Below the pieces are notes generated by a model. The model made no database searches and was not told where the DNA came from. It saw nothing but the letters and a program-made list of their open reading frames with translations. A stretch of DNA of 64,000 nucleotides from Methylobacterium dankookense (GTDB taxonomy: Bacteria > Pseudomonadota > Alphaproteobacteria > Rhizobiales > Beijerinckiaceae): positions 26,728 through 90,727 of the forward strand of contig NZ_CABFVH010000021.1 in NCBI RefSeq assembly GCF_902141855.1, read 5' to 3'. This document shows positions 14,555-25,537 of the stretch, piece after piece. Positions within the stretch are counted from its first letter, which is position 1, and each line of letters starts with the position of its first letter. The position numbers and the translations under genes were made by a program.

Positions 14555-15910
14555 CATCAGCTCTTCCTCGGTGCTCTCCAGGGTCATCGCCACGACGTAG
14601 CCCTGGATCAGCTCGGTCACCTCGGCGCCGATCATGTGGGCGCCGAGCAATTGGCCGGTCTTGGCGTCGAACACCGTCTTGATCAGGCCGTCCGGCTCGC
14701 CGAGCGCGATGGCCTTGCCGTTGCCCGCGAAGGGGAAGCGGCCGACCTTCACTTGGAAGCCCTGCTCCTTGGCCTTCGCCTCGGTGAGGCCGACGCTGGC
14801 GATCTGCGGCTGGCAATAGGTGCAGCCCGGGATCTTGCCCTTGTCCATCGGGTGGGTGTGCAGGCCCTTGATGGTCTCGATGCAGATCACGCCCTCGTGC
14901 TCCGCCTTGTGGGCGAGCATCGGCGGGCCGGCCACGTCGCCGATGGCGTAGAGGCCGGGCACGTTGGTGCGGCCGAGCCCGTCCGTGACGACGATGCCGC
15001 GGTCGGTCTTCACGCCGAGCGTCTCGAGGCCGAGATTCTCGATGTTGCCGACGACGCCGACCGCCGAGATCAGCTTCTCGGCGGTGATCTGCTGGGTCTT
15101 GCCGTCCGCGCCCTCCACCGTCGCGGTGACGGCGTTGCCGCCCTTCTCGACCTTGGTCACCTTGGCGCCGGTGAGGATCTTGATGCCCTGTTTCTCGAAG
15201 CGCTTGCGGGCGAGGCCCGCGATCTCGGCATCCTCCACGGGCAGGATCTGCGGCAGCAGCTCCACCACCGTCACCTCGGCGCCCATGGTGCGGTAGAACG
15301 AGGCGAACTCGATGCCGATCGCGCCCGAGCCCATCACGAGCAGGCTCTTGGGCATCGCCTCCGGCACCATGGCCTCGTAATAGGTCCAGATCTGCTTCTT
15401 ATCGGGCTCGATGCCGGGGATCGCGCGGGGCCGCGCGCCGGTCGCCACGATGATGTGCTTGGCCTGGTAGGTGCCGGCGCCCTTGGCGCCCTTCGGCGCC
15501 TCGGCGCGCTTGGTCTCCTTGACGGTGACCGTGCCGGGCGCGTTGCCCTTGGCCGCGGCATCGACCGTGGCCTCGCCCCAGATCACGTCGACCTTGTTCT
15601 TCTTGAGCAGCATGCCGACGCCGCCGTTGAGGCGGCCCGAGACGCCGCGCGAGCGCTTCACGATGGCGGAGGCATCGAACGAGACCTCCTTGGCGGAGAG
15701 CCCGTAATCGGCGGCGTGCTGCATGTAGTGGTAGATCTCGGCCGAGCGCAGCAGCGCCTTGGTCGGGATGCAGCCCCAGTTCAGGCAGATGCCGCCGAGA
15801 TGCTCGCGGTCGACCACCGCGGTCTTGAAGCCGAGCTGCGCTGCGCGGATCGCCGTGACGTAGCCGCCGGGGCCGGCGCCGATGATGAGGACGTCGTAGG
15901 TGTCGGACAT
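14471..15910 (-). CDS. lpdA: Dihydrolipoamide dehydrogenase (E3 of pyruvate dehydrogenase)
   Basis: A flavoprotein of 479 residues that reoxidises dihydrolipoamide on E2 and passes electrons to NAD+. It shows the FAD-binding GAGPGGY near residues 11-17, the redox disulphide Cys42/Cys47 (GGICLNWGCIPTK), the NAD-binding GSGAIGIEFA, the second FAD motif YAIGDVAG, and the C-terminal catalytic HPTLSE. It is the last gene of the pdh cluster. Its final 27 codons are the island attachment site and may derive from the element. The start codon directly abuts the stop of the DUF559 gene. Confidence 0.97.
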   Translation of the reverse strand: MSDTYDVLIIGAGPGGYVTAIRAAQLGFKTAVVDREHLGGICLNWGCIPTKALLRSAEIYHYMQHAADYGLSAKEVSFDASAIVKRSRGVSGRLNGGVGMLLKKNKVDVIWGEATVDAAAKGNAPGTVTVKETKRAEAPKGAKGAGTYQAKHIIVATGARPRAIPGIEPDKKQIWTYYEAMVPEAMPKSLLVMGSGAIGIEFASFYRTMGAEVTVVELLPQILPVEDAEIAGLARKRFEKQGIKILTGAKVTKVEKGGNAVTATVEGADGKTQQITAEKLISAVGVVGNIENLGLETLGVKTDRGIVVTDGLGRTNVPGLYAIGDVAGPPMLAHKAEHEGVICIETIKGLHTHPMDKGKIPGCTYCQPQIASVGLTEAKAKEQGFQVKVGRFPFAGNGKAIALGEPDGLIKTVFDAKTGQLLGAHMIGAEVTELIQGYVVAMTLESTEEELMHTVFPHPTLSEMMHESVLDAYGRVIHT

Positions 15911-16393
15911 TTACCTCTCCGCGAACTCCCCTCCCCCTTGCGGGGAGGGGGCAGGGGGTGGGGGTGGCTCCGCCTGGCCGGCAGGATCCGGAAGGGATGA
16001 GGCGGGTGCGGCGGCGAGCGCCGCATGGATCGTGTCGAGGACGATATCGATCTCTCGCAGGACCATCCGATTCGAGAAGCGTAGAACGCGGAAGCCTTCA
16101 GCCTGGAGATAGGCATCGCGGCGTGAATCATATGCCGCGCTGGCATCTGAGCCGTGCTGATCGCCGTCGACCTCGACGATGAGACGAGCGGACAGACAGC
16201 AGAAATCGGCGACGTAGGGACCGATGGGGACCTGCCTGCGAACGTGCGAGCCGACGATCGGCAGGCGATGGCGCAGATGCCACCAGAGGCGCCGTTCCGC
16301 TTCGGTCGGCACCTGCCGAAGGCGTGTCGCGTGGGCGCTCGCGCGGGCCGTGACGCGCCTTTCCGGCGGCTTGTTCCAAGGCATCGGCGCCAT
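15911..16393 (-). CDS. DUF559 (VSR-like endonuclease fold) protein
   Basis: A protein of 160 residues. The core ATRLRQVPTEAERRLWWHLR, IGPYVADFCCLSARLIVEVD GDQH, RRDAYLQAEGFRVLRFSN, VLREIDIVLDTI is the DUF559 pattern related to very-short-patch-repair endonucleases. The Asp of VADF and the Glu-Val-Asp are the likely active-site acids. Its last 16 codons (PPPPPAPSPQGGGEFAER) are encoded by a GC-rich dispersed repeat, and an inverted copy of that repeat lies just upstream of the gene. It therefore looks like a unit inserted between pdhC and lpdA. Its role in the cell is unknown. Confidence 0.88.
   Translation of the reverse strand: MAPMPWNKPPERRVTARASAHATRLRQVPTEAERRLWWHLRHRLPIVGSHVRRQVPIGPYVADFCCLSARLIVEVDGDQHGSDASAAYDSRRDAYLQAEGFRVLRFSNRMVLREIDIVLDTIHAALAAAPASSLPDPAGQAEPPPPPAPSPQGGGEFAER
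15927..15967 (-). repeat. GC-rich dispersed repeat, family A copy 1
   Basis: The reverse complement contains CCACCCCCACCCC and CTCCCCGCAAGGGGGAGGGG, a variant of the element at 16487 in the opposite orientation. It forms the 3' end of the DUF559 gene. Confidence 0.75.
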
Positions 16394-16486
16394 CTTCAGA
16401 GCAGGAGATCCCCCCTCCCTTGGACGAAGGGGCAACGGGTCGAAGGACTGGGGTGGTCCTGACGGCGCCGCAGAGCCCCATCCGGC

Positions 16487-16527
16487 ACCACCCCCACCTC
16501 CGGCTCCTCCCCGCAAGGGGGAGGAGA
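16487..16527 (+). repeat. GC-rich dispersed repeat, family A copy 2
   Basis: It contains CCACCCCCACCTCCGGCTCC then TCCCCGCAAGGGGGAGGA, nearly identical to 36847-36887. Together with copy 1 it brackets the DUF559 gene as an inverted pair. Confidence 0.75.
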
Positions 16528-16545
16528 GATGGCCGCAGCGCCGGC

Positions 16546-17964
16546 TCAGACCAGCATGCCCATCGGGTTCTCGATCAGGCCCTTGAAGGCCGAGACCAGT
16601 TCGGCGCCGAGCGCCCCGTCGAGCACCCGGTGGTCGCAGGACAGCGTGCAGGTCATCACCTGCACCACGGCGGGCTGGCCGTCCTTCACCACGACGCGCT
16701 TCTCGCCGGCGCCCACCGCCAGGATGCTCGATTGCGGCGGGTTGATCACCGCGGTGAACTGCTTGATCCCGAACATGCCGAGATTGGACACCGAGGTGAC
16801 GCCGCCCTGGTACTCCTCGGGCTTCAGCTTCTTGGCGCGGGCGCGGACGGCGAAGTCCTTCATCTCGTTGGAGATGGTCGAGAGCGTCTTCTCGTTGGCC
16901 CGGCGGATGACGGGGGTGAACAGGCCGCCGTCGATGGCCACCGCGACGCCGACCTCGGCATGCTTGAAGCGCAGGATGCGGTCCTCGGCCCAGACGGCGT
17001 TGGCCGCCGGCACGCGGGTGAGCGCAAGGCCCATCGCCTTGATGACGAAGTCGTTGACCGAGAGCTTGAACAGCGGCTTGCCGTCCTTGTCCTTGCCGGA
17101 CGAGGCGTTCAGCGTTTCGCGCAGCTTCATCAACGCGTCGAGCTCGCAATCGACGGTGAGGTAGAAGTGCGGGGCCACCTGCATCGCCTCGGTGAGGCGC
17201 TTGGCGATGGTCTTGCGCATGCCGTCGAGGGGGACCTCCTCGTAGGCGTCCTTGGCGAAGAAGCCCTTGACCTGATCGAGCGAGAGCCCGGCCGGCGCAG
17301 CGGCGGCGGCTTTCGGAGCGGGGGCGGCGGGCGCAGCCTTCGGCGCCTCGGCGGCGGCTTTCTCTGCCTCGGCGGCGGCCTGGGGGGGCTTGGTCGCGCC
17401 GGAGGCCTTCGCCGCCTGCACGTCGCGGGCGATGATGCGCCCGCGCGGACCGGAGCCTTCCACCGCAGCGAGGTCGACGCCGTCCTGCTTGGCGATGCGG
17501 CGCGCGAGCGGCGAGGCGAAGACGCGGCCACCCTCAGACGCGGCGGCGGGCTTCGCGTCTGCCTTGGCCTCACCCTTGGCCGCGTCCGGCGCCTCGTTCA
17601 CCCGCTCATAGGCCATGTGGCCGCCGCCGGGCGTGGTGTTCTGCGCCGCCGGGGTCTCGGTGGGCTTCGGCGCCTCCGCCTGCTTGGACGCGCCGCCCGA
17701 CGCCGCCGCCGAGACGTCCTCGCCGTCGGCGGCGATGATGGCGATCAGGTCGTTGACCGGCACGTCCGCCGTGCCCTCGGGCACCACGATCTTGGCGAGG
17801 ACACCCTCGTCGATGGCCTCGACCTCCATCGTGGCCTTGTCGGTCTCGATCTCGGCGAGCACGTCGCCGGACTTGACCGCGTCGCCCTCCTTCTTGAGCC
17901 ACTTGGCGAGGTTGCCCTTCTCCATGGTCGGGGAGAGCGCGGGCATCAGCACGTTGATGGGCAT
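16546..17964 (-). CDS. pdhC: Pyruvate dehydrogenase E2, dihydrolipoamide acetyltransferase
   Basis: A protein of 472 residues. A single N-terminal lipoyl domain carries the lipoylated Lys in [14 protein letters not shown]. An Ala/Pro linker, the E1/E3-binding domain ([20 protein letters not shown] then [11 protein letters not shown]), a second flexible linker and the C-terminal catalytic domain follow. The catalytic domain ends with the active-site motif [13 protein letters not shown] (His and Asp). It transfers the acetyl group to CoA and forms the complex core. It is co-oriented with pdhA and pdhB. The gap to lpdA is occupied by the DUF559 gene. Confidence 0.97.
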   Translation of the reverse strand: MPINVLMPALSPTMEKGNLAKWLKKEGDAVKSGDVLAEIETDKATMEVEAIDEGVLAKIVVPEGTADVPVNDLIAIIAADGEDVSAAASGGASKQAEAPKPTETPAAQNTTPGGGHMAYERVNEAPDAAKGEAKADAKPAAASEGGRVFASPLARRIAKQDGVDLAAVEGSGPRGRIIARDVQAAKASGATKPPQAAAEAEKAAAEAPKAAPAAPAPKAAAAAPAGLSLDQVKGFFAKDAYEEVPLDGMRKTIAKRLTEAMQVAPHFYLTVDCELDALMKLRETLNASSGKDKDGKPLFKLSVNDFVIKAMGLALTRVPAANAVWAEDRILRFKHAEVGVAVAIDGGLFTPVIRRANEKTLSTISNEMKDFAVRARAKKLKPEEYQGGVTSVSNLGMFGIKQFTAVINPPQSSILAVGAGEKRVVVKDGQPAVVQVMTCTLSCDHRVLDGALGAELVSAFKGLIENPMGMLV

Positions 17965-18062
17965 GGCGTCAGGTCTCGGGCTGGGCCGGGGCGGCGGGAT
18001 CGGCGAAGGGGAACGGGGCGTCGAGCGGGAACGGTCTCAGCCATGGGCGCGGTTCGCCATCG

Positions 18063-18338
18063 CTAGTTGAGGCCGTCGCGGTCGAGGCTCTCCGCCTCGA
18101 AGCCGGCGCGGATGCGCGCGAAGGCCTCCTCCTCCGACATCTCGGTCTCCAGCGCGTAGGCGCGGGCCGCCTGCCGGGCGAGGTCGATGAGGAGGCGCCC
18201 CCAGGTCGCGGGGTCGTCGAAGGAGCGGCGGAGCGCGACGCTCACCGCGCCGTCCACCACGATGGCGCGCAGCACCTCGACGCCGCCGTTCTCGGCGACG
18301 TCGGGCGGCACGGAGAGTTCTTGGAAAGTCTCGCTCAC
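18063..18338 (-). CDS. DUF5076 domain protein
   Basis: A protein of 91 residues: ETFQELSVPPDVAENGGVEV, LRAIVVDGAVSVALRRSF, TWGRLLIDLARQAARAYALE, then an acidic helix. This is the DUF5076 pattern as I know it from alphaproteobacteria, where it accompanies pyruvate dehydrogenase genes. It lies between pdhB and pdhC with small gaps (64 and 98 bases), so it is probably in the same operon. The function is unknown; a role in complex regulation is only suggested by position. Confidence 0.8.
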   Translation of the reverse strand: MSETFQELSVPPDVAENGGVEVLRAIVVDGAVSVALRRSFDDPATWGRLLIDLARQAARAYALETEMSEEEAFARIRAGFEAESLDRDGLN

Positions 18339-18402
18339 GGCAGCAGCCCTCTCTGGATCCCCGGCGCGCCGAACACGCCGGGGCGATGAGCGGCGCGCGG
18401 GC

Positions 18403-19848
18403 CTACTTGTAGCAAACGCTCTTCGCCGCCTCGACGACCTCGGCCACCGAGGGCAGCGCGAGCTTCTCGAGGTTCGCCGCGTAGGGCATCGGCACGTCCT
18501 TGCCGGTGATGCGCAGGACCGGCGCGTCGAGATAGTCGAAGGCGTCGACCATCAGCCGGGCCGAGATCTCGGCGCCGACGCCCGATTGCGGGAAGCCCTC
18601 CTCGACGGTGATGCAGCGGCCGGTCTTCTTGACCGACTCGACCACCGTGTCGGTGTCCATCGGGCGGATGGTGCGCAGGTCGATCACCTCGGCCTCGATG
18701 CCTTGCTCGGCGAGAGCCTGCGCGGCCTTGAGCGCGTAGGTCATGCCGATGGCGAAGGAGACGATGGTCACGTCCGTGCCCGGGCGGTGGATCTTCGCCT
18801 TGCCGATCGGCAGCACGAAATCCTCCAGCTTCGGCACCGGGAAGGACTGGCCGTAGAGGATCTCGTTCTCGAGGAAGATCACCGGGTTCGGGTCGCGGAT
18901 CGCGGCCTTGAGCAGGCCCTTGGCGTCCGAGGCCGTGTAGGGGGCGATCACCTTGAGGCCGGGCACGTTCGAGTACCAGGCCGAATAGTCGTGGCTGTGC
19001 TGGGCGGCCACGCGGGCGGCGGCGCCGTTGGGGCCGCGGAACACGATCGGGCAGCCGAGCTGGCCGCCGGACATGTAGAGGGTCTTGGCCGCCGAGTTGA
19101 TGATCTGGTCGATCGCCTGCATGGCGAAGTTGAAGGTCATGAACTCCACGATCGGCTTCAGGCCGGCGAGCGCCGCGCCGACGCCGATGCCGGCGAAGCC
19201 GTGCTCGGTGATCGGCGTGTCGACCACGCGCTTGGCGCCGAATTCCTGCAGCAGGTTCTGCGTGACCTTGTAGGCGCCCTGGTACTCGGCGACCTCCTCG
19301 CCCATGACGAAGACGTCGGGGTCGCGGCGCATCTCCTCGGCCATGGCGTCGCGCAGGGCCTCGCGCACGGTCTGGGTGACCATCGGCGTGTCGGCCGGGA
19401 ACTCGGCCATCACCGGTGCCTCGGCCTTGTTGGTGATCACGGCCGGCGCCGCCGGGGCGCGGGGCGCATCCTCGCCGGACTTGGCGACCGGCGCCGGCTT
19501 CTCGGCCTGGCCCTCCGCCTGCATGTCCGGGGTCGGGGCCGGCGGGCCGCCGGAGCCGTTGGGCTTGGCCTTGCCGCCGCCGGAGGCCGCGGCGGAGACG
19601 TCCTCGCCCTCGGCGGCGATGATCGCGATCGGCGTGTTGACGGCGACGCCCTCGGTGCCCTCCTCGATCAGGATCTTGGCGAGCACGCCCTCGTCGATGG
19701 CCTCGACCTCCATCGTGGCCTTGTCGGTCTCGATCTCGGCGAGCACGTCGCCGGACTTGACCGCGTCGCCCTCCTTCTTGAGCCACTTGGCGAGCTTGCC
19801 CTCCTCCATGGTGGGCGAGAGGGCGGGCATGAGGATGTCGGTCGCCAT
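18403..19848 (-). CDS. pdhB: Pyruvate dehydrogenase E1 beta with N-terminal lipoyl domain
   Basis: A protein of 481 residues from the ATG at 19848. As in many alphaproteobacteria it begins with its own lipoyl domain ([20 protein letters not shown], lipoyl Lys in [12 protein letters not shown]), almost identical to that of pdhC. An Ala/Pro/Glu linker follows, then the E1-beta transketolase fold ([36 protein letters not shown] and a [11 protein letters not shown]-terminal part). With E1-alpha it decarboxylates pyruvate using thiamine diphosphate. The two lipoyl-coding segments share long near-identical stretches, indicating duplication or ongoing gene conversion. Confidence 0.97.
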   Translation of the reverse strand: MATDILMPALSPTMEEGKLAKWLKKEGDAVKSGDVLAEIETDKATMEVEAIDEGVLAKILIEEGTEGVAVNTPIAIIAAEGEDVSAAASGGGKAKPNGSGGPPAPTPDMQAEGQAEKPAPVAKSGEDAPRAPAAPAVITNKAEAPVMAEFPADTPMVTQTVREALRDAMAEEMRRDPDVFVMGEEVAEYQGAYKVTQNLLQEFGAKRVVDTPITEHGFAGIGVGAALAGLKPIVEFMTFNFAMQAIDQIINSAAKTLYMSGGQLGCPIVFRGPNGAAARVAAQHSHDYSAWYSNVPGLKVIAPYTASDAKGLLKAAIRDPNPVIFLENEILYGQSFPVPKLEDFVLPIGKAKIHRPGTDVTIVSFAIGMTYALKAAQALAEQGIEAEVIDLRTIRPMDTDTVVESVKKTGRCITVEEGFPQSGVGAEISARLMVDAFDYLDAPVLRITGKDVPMPYAANLEKLALPSVAEVVEAAKSVCYK

Positions 19849-19909
19849 GTCTTGCTCTGTGGTGGGGCTGCGGGGCGGCCTGGAAGGGATCTGCGGAGCG
19901 CGCGCCGGC

Positions 19910-20974
19910 TCAGGCGTTCGCTTCGAGCAGGATGTCGGTCCACAGCTCGGACGGATCCGGCTCGGGATCGTTCGTCGCGAACTCGGCGGAGTCGTTGACG
20001 ATCTCGCGCGCCTTGGCGTCGGTGGCCTTGAGGTCGGCCTCGGGCACGCCGTGCAATTCGAGCAGGCGCTTGCGCACCATCTCGATCGGGTCGTGCTCGT
20101 CGCGCATCTTGGACACCTCGTCCTTCGACCGGTACTTGGCCGGGTCGGACATGGAGTGGCCACGATAGCGGTAGGTCTGCATCTCCAGGATGTAGGGGCC
20201 CTGGCCCGAGCGGGCATGCTCGATGGCGCGGGTGGCGGCCTCGCGCACCGTGCGCACGTCCATGCCGTCCACCTGCTCGCCGGGGATGCCGAAGGAGAGG
20301 CCGCGCTTCGAGAAATCCGTCTGCGCCGAGGCGCGGGCCACCGAGGTGCCCATGGCGTAGCGGTTGTTCTCGATGACGTAGACGACCGGCAGCTTCCAGA
20401 GGGCCGCCATGTTGAAGCTCTCGTAGACCTGGCCCTGGTTGGCTGCGCCGTCGCCCATATAGGTCAGGCTGACCTTGCCGTTCTCGCGGTAATGGTCGGC
20501 GAAGGCGAGGCCCGTGCCGAGCGAGACCTGGGCGCCGACGATGCCGTGGCCGCCGAAGAACTGCTTCTCGCGGCTGAACATGTGCATCGAGCCGCCCTTG
20601 CCGCGGGAATAGCCCCCGCGCCGTCCGGTCAGCTCGGCCATCACCCCCTTCGGGTCCATGCCGCAGGCGAGCATGTGGCCGTGGTCGCGGTAGCCGGTGA
20701 TGACCTGGTCGCCCTCGACCGAGGCCATCTGCATGCCGATCACCACGGCCTCCTGGCCGATATAGAGGTGGCAGAAGCCGCCGATCAGGCCCATGCCGTA
20801 GAGCTGGCCCGCCTTCTCCTCGAAGCGGCGGATCAGCAGCATCTCGTGATAGGCGTGGAGGTCTTCGTCGCGGCTGAACTGGGGCGCATTGGGCGCCGGC
20901 CGGTGGGCGGCCTCGGCTTTCTGCGGGGTGGCGGCGTCAGGCTTCGATTGTCCCGCGTTCTTTGCGGCGGCCAT
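19910..20974 (-). CDS. pdhA: Pyruvate dehydrogenase E1 alpha
   Basis: A protein of 354 residues. It contains the substrate and cofactor region [33 protein letters not shown]. It also has the thiamine-diphosphate signature beginning [20 protein letters not shown] and ending at ENNRYAMGT, and the regulatory-loop region [11 protein letters not shown]. The Lys/Ala-rich first 40 residues are an N-terminal extension. It is the first gene of the minus-strand pdh cluster, 61 bases before pdhB, and the FtsB-like gene lies upstream in the same direction. Confidence 0.97.
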   Translation of the reverse strand: MAAAKNAGQSKPDAATPQKAEAAHRPAPNAPQFSRDEDLHAYHEMLLIRRFEEKAGQLYGMGLIGGFCHLYIGQEAVVIGMQMASVEGDQVITGYRDHGHMLACGMDPKGVMAELTGRRGGYSRGKGGSMHMFSREKQFFGGHGIVGAQVSLGTGLAFADHYRENGKVSLTYMGDGAANQGQVYESFNMAALWKLPVVYVIENNRYAMGTSVARASAQTDFSKRGLSFGIPGEQVDGMDVRTVREAATRAIEHARSGQGPYILEMQTYRYRGHSMSDPAKYRSKDEVSKMRDEHDPIEMVRKRLLELHGVPEADLKATDAKAREIVNDSAEFATNDPEPDPSELWTDILLEANA

Positions 20975-21104
20975 CGCTTGCTCCCCGGCATTTGTCCGTT
21001 GCGAGGATCGTTTAGGCCAGGAAACCGGCGATGGCGAGGGCCGTTCCTCTGACAGGACGCCGCGATCTGTCAGGACGTGGTGACCAGCCGGTCAGATAGA
21101 CTGT

Positions 21105-21416
21105 TCAGGGGGTGATAATGACCACGTCGTTGGCATGCACGCGACCGAGAACGATTCGGGCGCGCTCTTCCAGGAGGTCGCGGTCGATCTGCTCGCTGCG
21201 CAGGAGCGCCACGCGATGCTCCCAGGTCGCGCGCTCGGCCTTCGCCGCGGCGAGTTCCTGGGACAGCCCGTAAGCCTCGATCTTCAGGGCGCGCTTGGCC
21301 TCGAGGCCGCGGTTCCCGCTCTCCGCCTGATAGACGAAATAGCCGACGACGAGGGCCGACACGGTCCAAAGACCGAGCGGGAGCACGACCATTCTGACGC
21401 GGCGACGGACGACCAT
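21105..21416 (-). CDS. FtsB/DivIC-family septum formation initiator
   Basis: A protein of 103 residues. The basic N-terminus (VVRRRVR) is followed by one transmembrane helix (LPLGLWTVSALVVGYFVYQA) and a coiled coil (GLEAKRALKIEAYGLSQELA AAKAERATWEHRVALLRSE), ending in the family's D..LLEERAR pattern. It is expected in the inner membrane as a partner of FtsL and FtsQ in divisome assembly. The location between eno and pdhA is the usual alphaproteobacterial context for this family. Confidence 0.88.
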   Translation of the reverse strand: MVVRRRVRMVVLPLGLWTVSALVVGYFVYQAESGNRGLEAKRALKIEAYGLSQELAAAKAERATWEHRVALLRSEQIDRDLLEERARIVLGRVHANDVVIITP

Positions 21417-21450
21417 GCGCCGACCATCGCCGCGCAGGGTTAGGAAATGC

Positions 21451-23246
<1,796 letters not shown>

Positions 23247-23383
23247 TTATCGGTCAAGCTCGGTCCCGCTTCAAGCGGTCGCATCCCTGTGCCGGCCGTT
23301 CGTCATGGGATGGCTGTCGCCCGCGACGCTGCATTGCCTGCCGTGCGGATGCAAGCCCGGCGCGCGCGCGCTATAGCCCGCGC

Positions 23384-23833
23384 ATGACGAACGACGCTCT
23401 GCAGCTCGGCCAGGCCATCCCCCTCCCCGCCTCGCCCGAAGAGGCCCGCCTCGACCGGGTGCCCAACCCCCATGCCGATACGGATTACTGCGCCCGCTTC
23501 ACCGCGCCCGAGTTCACCTCGCTCTGTCCGGTGACCGGCCAGCCCGATTTCGCGATCCTGGTGATCGACTACGTGCCGGACCGCTGGCTCGTCGAATCGA
23601 AGTCGCTGAAGCTTTATCTCGGGTCGTTCCGCAACCACGGCGCCTTCCACGAGGATTGCACGGTGGCCATCGGCAAGGCGCTCGCGGGGCTGCTGGAGCC
23701 GCGCTACCTGCGGATCGGCGGCTTCTGGTACCCGCGCGGCGGCATCCCGATCGACGTGTTCTGGCAGACCGGCGAGCCCCCGAAGACCGTGTGGCTGCCC
23801 GATCCCGGGGTTCCGCCCTACCGCGCGCGTTAG
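23384..23833 (+). CDS. queF: NADPH-dependent preQ0 reductase (type I QueF)
   Basis: A protein of 149 residues, the size of the short unimodular QueF type. The nucleophilic Cys lies in [14 protein letters not shown], and the family signature [23 protein letters not shown] is present with the substrate-binding Glu and His. It reduces 7-cyano-7-deazaguanine to preQ1 in queuosine biosynthesis. It is a stand-alone plus-strand gene divergent from eno. Confidence 0.96.
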   Translation: MTNDALQLGQAIPLPASPEEARLDRVPNPHADTDYCARFTAPEFTSLCPVTGQPDFAILVIDYVPDRWLVESKSLKLYLGSFRNHGAFHEDCTVAIGKALAGLLEPRYLRIGGFWYPRGGIPIDVFWQTGEPPKTVWLPDPGVPPYRAR

Positions 23834-23890
23834 AGCGCTCTTGAGCCGAAGCGGACACCGGTTCGGCGAAAGAGAGCGCGTCAGGACAAC
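23834..23890. repeat. Dispersed repeat, family D copy 1
   Basis: The segment GAGCGCTCTTGAGCCGAAGC then GGACACCGGTTCGGCGAAAG AGAGCGCGTCA recurs with few changes at 63187-63236. It contains inverted halves (CCGAAGCGG... and CCGGTTCGG) and looks like an intergenic palindromic repeat. Confidence 0.65.
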
Positions 23891-23912
23891 GGCTCCGAGG
23901 CGCAAACGAGAA

Positions 23913-23938
23913 GGGCGGCCGGCTCGCGCCGACCGCCC
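23913..23938. terminator. Bidirectional terminator-like hairpin
   Basis: GGGCGG-c-CGGC pairs with GCCG-a-CCGCCC around a TCGC loop: ten pairs with one mismatch. It lies between the convergent queF and Gly/Tyr-rich genes. Confidence 0.55.
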
Positions 23939-23961
23939 CTGAAACCCGATGCGGCTTCCCC

Positions 23962-24261
23962 TTAATAGGGGTAGCCGTAGTAGCCATAGCCCGGCGCGGC
24001 GTAGCCGCCACCATAGCCGTCACGGTAGTAGGCGTCACGGGCGGCACCCGCCGCGATCGCGCCGGCGGCGAGGCCGGCGATGCCGAGGCCGACGGCGGCA
24101 CCGGTCCCGATGCCGCGGCGGCCGCGATAGCCGCCATAGCCGTAGCCGGCATGCGGGGCGTAGCCGTGGCCGTAATAGCCGCGCGGGCGAGCGTCGGCCG
24201 AGGTCGCGGCGAAGGCGCCGAGCGACAGGGCGGCAACGGAAGCGATAGCGATCTTGCGCAT
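23962..24261 (-). CDS. Exported Gly/Tyr-rich small protein
   Basis: A protein of 99 residues with a clear signal peptide (MRKIAIASVAALSLGAFAAT SADA). The mature part begins with Gly/Tyr repeats (YYGHGYAPHAGYGYGGYRG). A hydrophobic Gly/Ala stretch (GIGTGAAVGLGIAGLAAGAI AAGAA) and another Gly/Tyr-rich tail follow. The middle resembles a glycine-zipper membrane segment. Such proteins are common envelope components of Methylobacterium; the role is unknown. Confidence 0.75.
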   Translation of the reverse strand: MRKIAIASVAALSLGAFAATSADARPRGYYGHGYAPHAGYGYGGYRGRRGIGTGAAVGLGIAGLAAGAIAAGAARDAYYRDGYGGGYAAPGYGYYGYPY

Positions 24262-24748
24262 GTGTCCCTTTCTCGATCTTGGATCGGAGTTGGACGGTCA
24301 ACGCGAGCGTGACGGAAAGGGTTCCGCCAATCTTCGCCGGATTGGACCAAGTCACGCCCGCTCTCGGACGGTGCGGCCGGGCCACTCTCGCAAATGAATG
24401 CGACCTGAACGCGTTCGCCGACTTGTGAGACTTGTCCTGGCGCGAGGCATGAGCGGCGTTTGCTATGACGGTCGCGCCGGTCATACGACATCCGGGTGAT
24501 CCCTTCGGGATGGCGGATGTCGCCTTCGCTCGAGCGCTGCGCGGGCTTGCCGATACCGCGTCCGGTCCGATCAACCGGGCGCGGTATCAGACCCGTCCTG
24601 GCCAGAATGCCTGCGAGGGGGCAGCTTGCCCCGGCTTCATCTCAGCACCGTCTCCGGCTTCGTGCCGCCGGAGACCTGTGCGAAGCGGGGCCGTGAAATC
24701 CGGCAGTGGAGCAGCTAGGCTGCACGCGCCATCTGGAGCCACCCGCGC
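24262..24748. other. Intergenic region holding repeat C
   Basis: No gene is seen between the exported protein and the methyltransferase. It holds the family C repeat at 24481-24593; the remainder shows no recognised element. Confidence 0.45.
24481..24593 (+). repeat. Dispersed repeat, family C copy 1
   Basis: It starts TCATACGACATCCGGGTGAT and ends with a GACCGCGTCCGG-type hairpin. The reverse complement of 54009-54117 matches it over about 110 bases with roughly nine in ten positions equal by eye. Internal hairpins are ATCCCTTCGGGAT and the pair CGTCCGGT/ACCGGGCG. Confidence 0.75.
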
Positions 24749-25417
24749 ATGGACACCCTCACGCTCATCCTCGACACCTTCGCCCCGATCGCCGGGCGCA
24801 GGATCCTCGATCTCGGTTGCGGGCCCGGGATCCTCGCCAAGGCGCTCGCGGCCGAGGGGGCTGACGTCACCGGCATCGATCCGGGCGAGGCTGCGATCGC
24901 GGCGGCCCGGTCCCGGGTTCCGGCGGGGCGCTTCGAGCAGGCTTCCGCCGAAGCCCTGCCCTTCGCGGATGCCGAATTCGACGGGGCGGTGATCCTCAAC
25001 GCCCTGCACCACGTGCCGAACCCGCGCACCGCGCTCGCCGAGGCGGGGCGCGTGGTCGGCCCCGGCCGGCCGATCGTCGTGGTGGAGCCGCTCGCCGAGG
25101 GCAGCTTCTTCGCGGCGCTGAAGCCGATCGAGGACGAGACCGAGATCCGCGCCGCGGCGCAGGCGGCCATCGCCGCCGCGGTCGCCGGAGGCGCCTTCGC
25201 CTGCCGCCGCGACATGACCTTCGAGCGGCATGAGACCTTCGCGGACCTCGCCGCCTTCCTCGCCCGCGTCACCGCGGTGGATCCGGCCCGGCAGGCGGCG
25301 ATCGAGGCCGACGCGGCCAACATCGCCGCCGCCTTCGAGGCTGCCGCGACCCGCACGCCAGAGGGCTACGGCCTCACGCAGCCCCTGCGGGCGCATGTCC
25401 TCGTGCCGGCGGGCTGA
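24749..25417 (+). CDS. Class I SAM-dependent methyltransferase
   Basis: A protein of 222 residues with a Rossmann methyltransferase core. Motif I is ILDLGCGPGILAKALAAEGA, motif II is VTGIDPGE, and the downstream motifs are FEQASAEALPFADAEFDGAV ILNALHHVPNP. This is the Methyltransf_11 type seen in ubiquinone/menaquinone-like enzymes and many small-molecule methyltransferases. The C-terminal half is Ala-rich and helical. The substrate cannot be inferred, and the gene stands alone. Confidence 0.88.
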   Translation: MDTLTLILDTFAPIAGRRILDLGCGPGILAKALAAEGADVTGIDPGEAAIAAARSRVPAGRFEQASAEALPFADAEFDGAVILNALHHVPNPRTALAEAGRVVGPGRPIVVVEPLAEGSFFAALKPIEDETEIRAAAQAAIAAAVAGGAFACRRDMTFERHETFADLAAFLARVTAVDPARQAAIEADAANIAAAFEAAATRTPEGYGLTQPLRAHVLVPAG

Positions 25418-25429
25418 CCGGACGGGTGC

Positions 25430-25532
25430 CGAGAGGGGTCATCCCTCTCGCGGGTCCAGGGCGGAGCCCTGGGGCTTCAAGCCAGGGCTCCGCCCCGGCA
25501 CCCGGCCAAAGGGATGATCCCTTTGGAATCCC
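25430..25532 (+). repeat. Dispersed repeat, family B copy 1
   Basis: It begins GAGAGGGGTCATCCCTCTCG and contains CGGGTCCAGGGCGGAGCCCTGG and AAAGGGATGATCCCTTTGG. Copies with the same order occur at 48565-48675 and a short one at 58529-58562. It is made of successive hairpins between convergent genes, so it may also act in termination. Confidence 0.7.
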
Positions 25533-25537
25533 GATGA

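Noticed and set aside
14459..16000. Long plus-strand ORF opposite lpdA
   Set aside because: It is the antisense shadow of a GC-rich gene; the protein is a His/Arg/Leu-rich string without motifs, while the minus strand gives a perfect lpdA.
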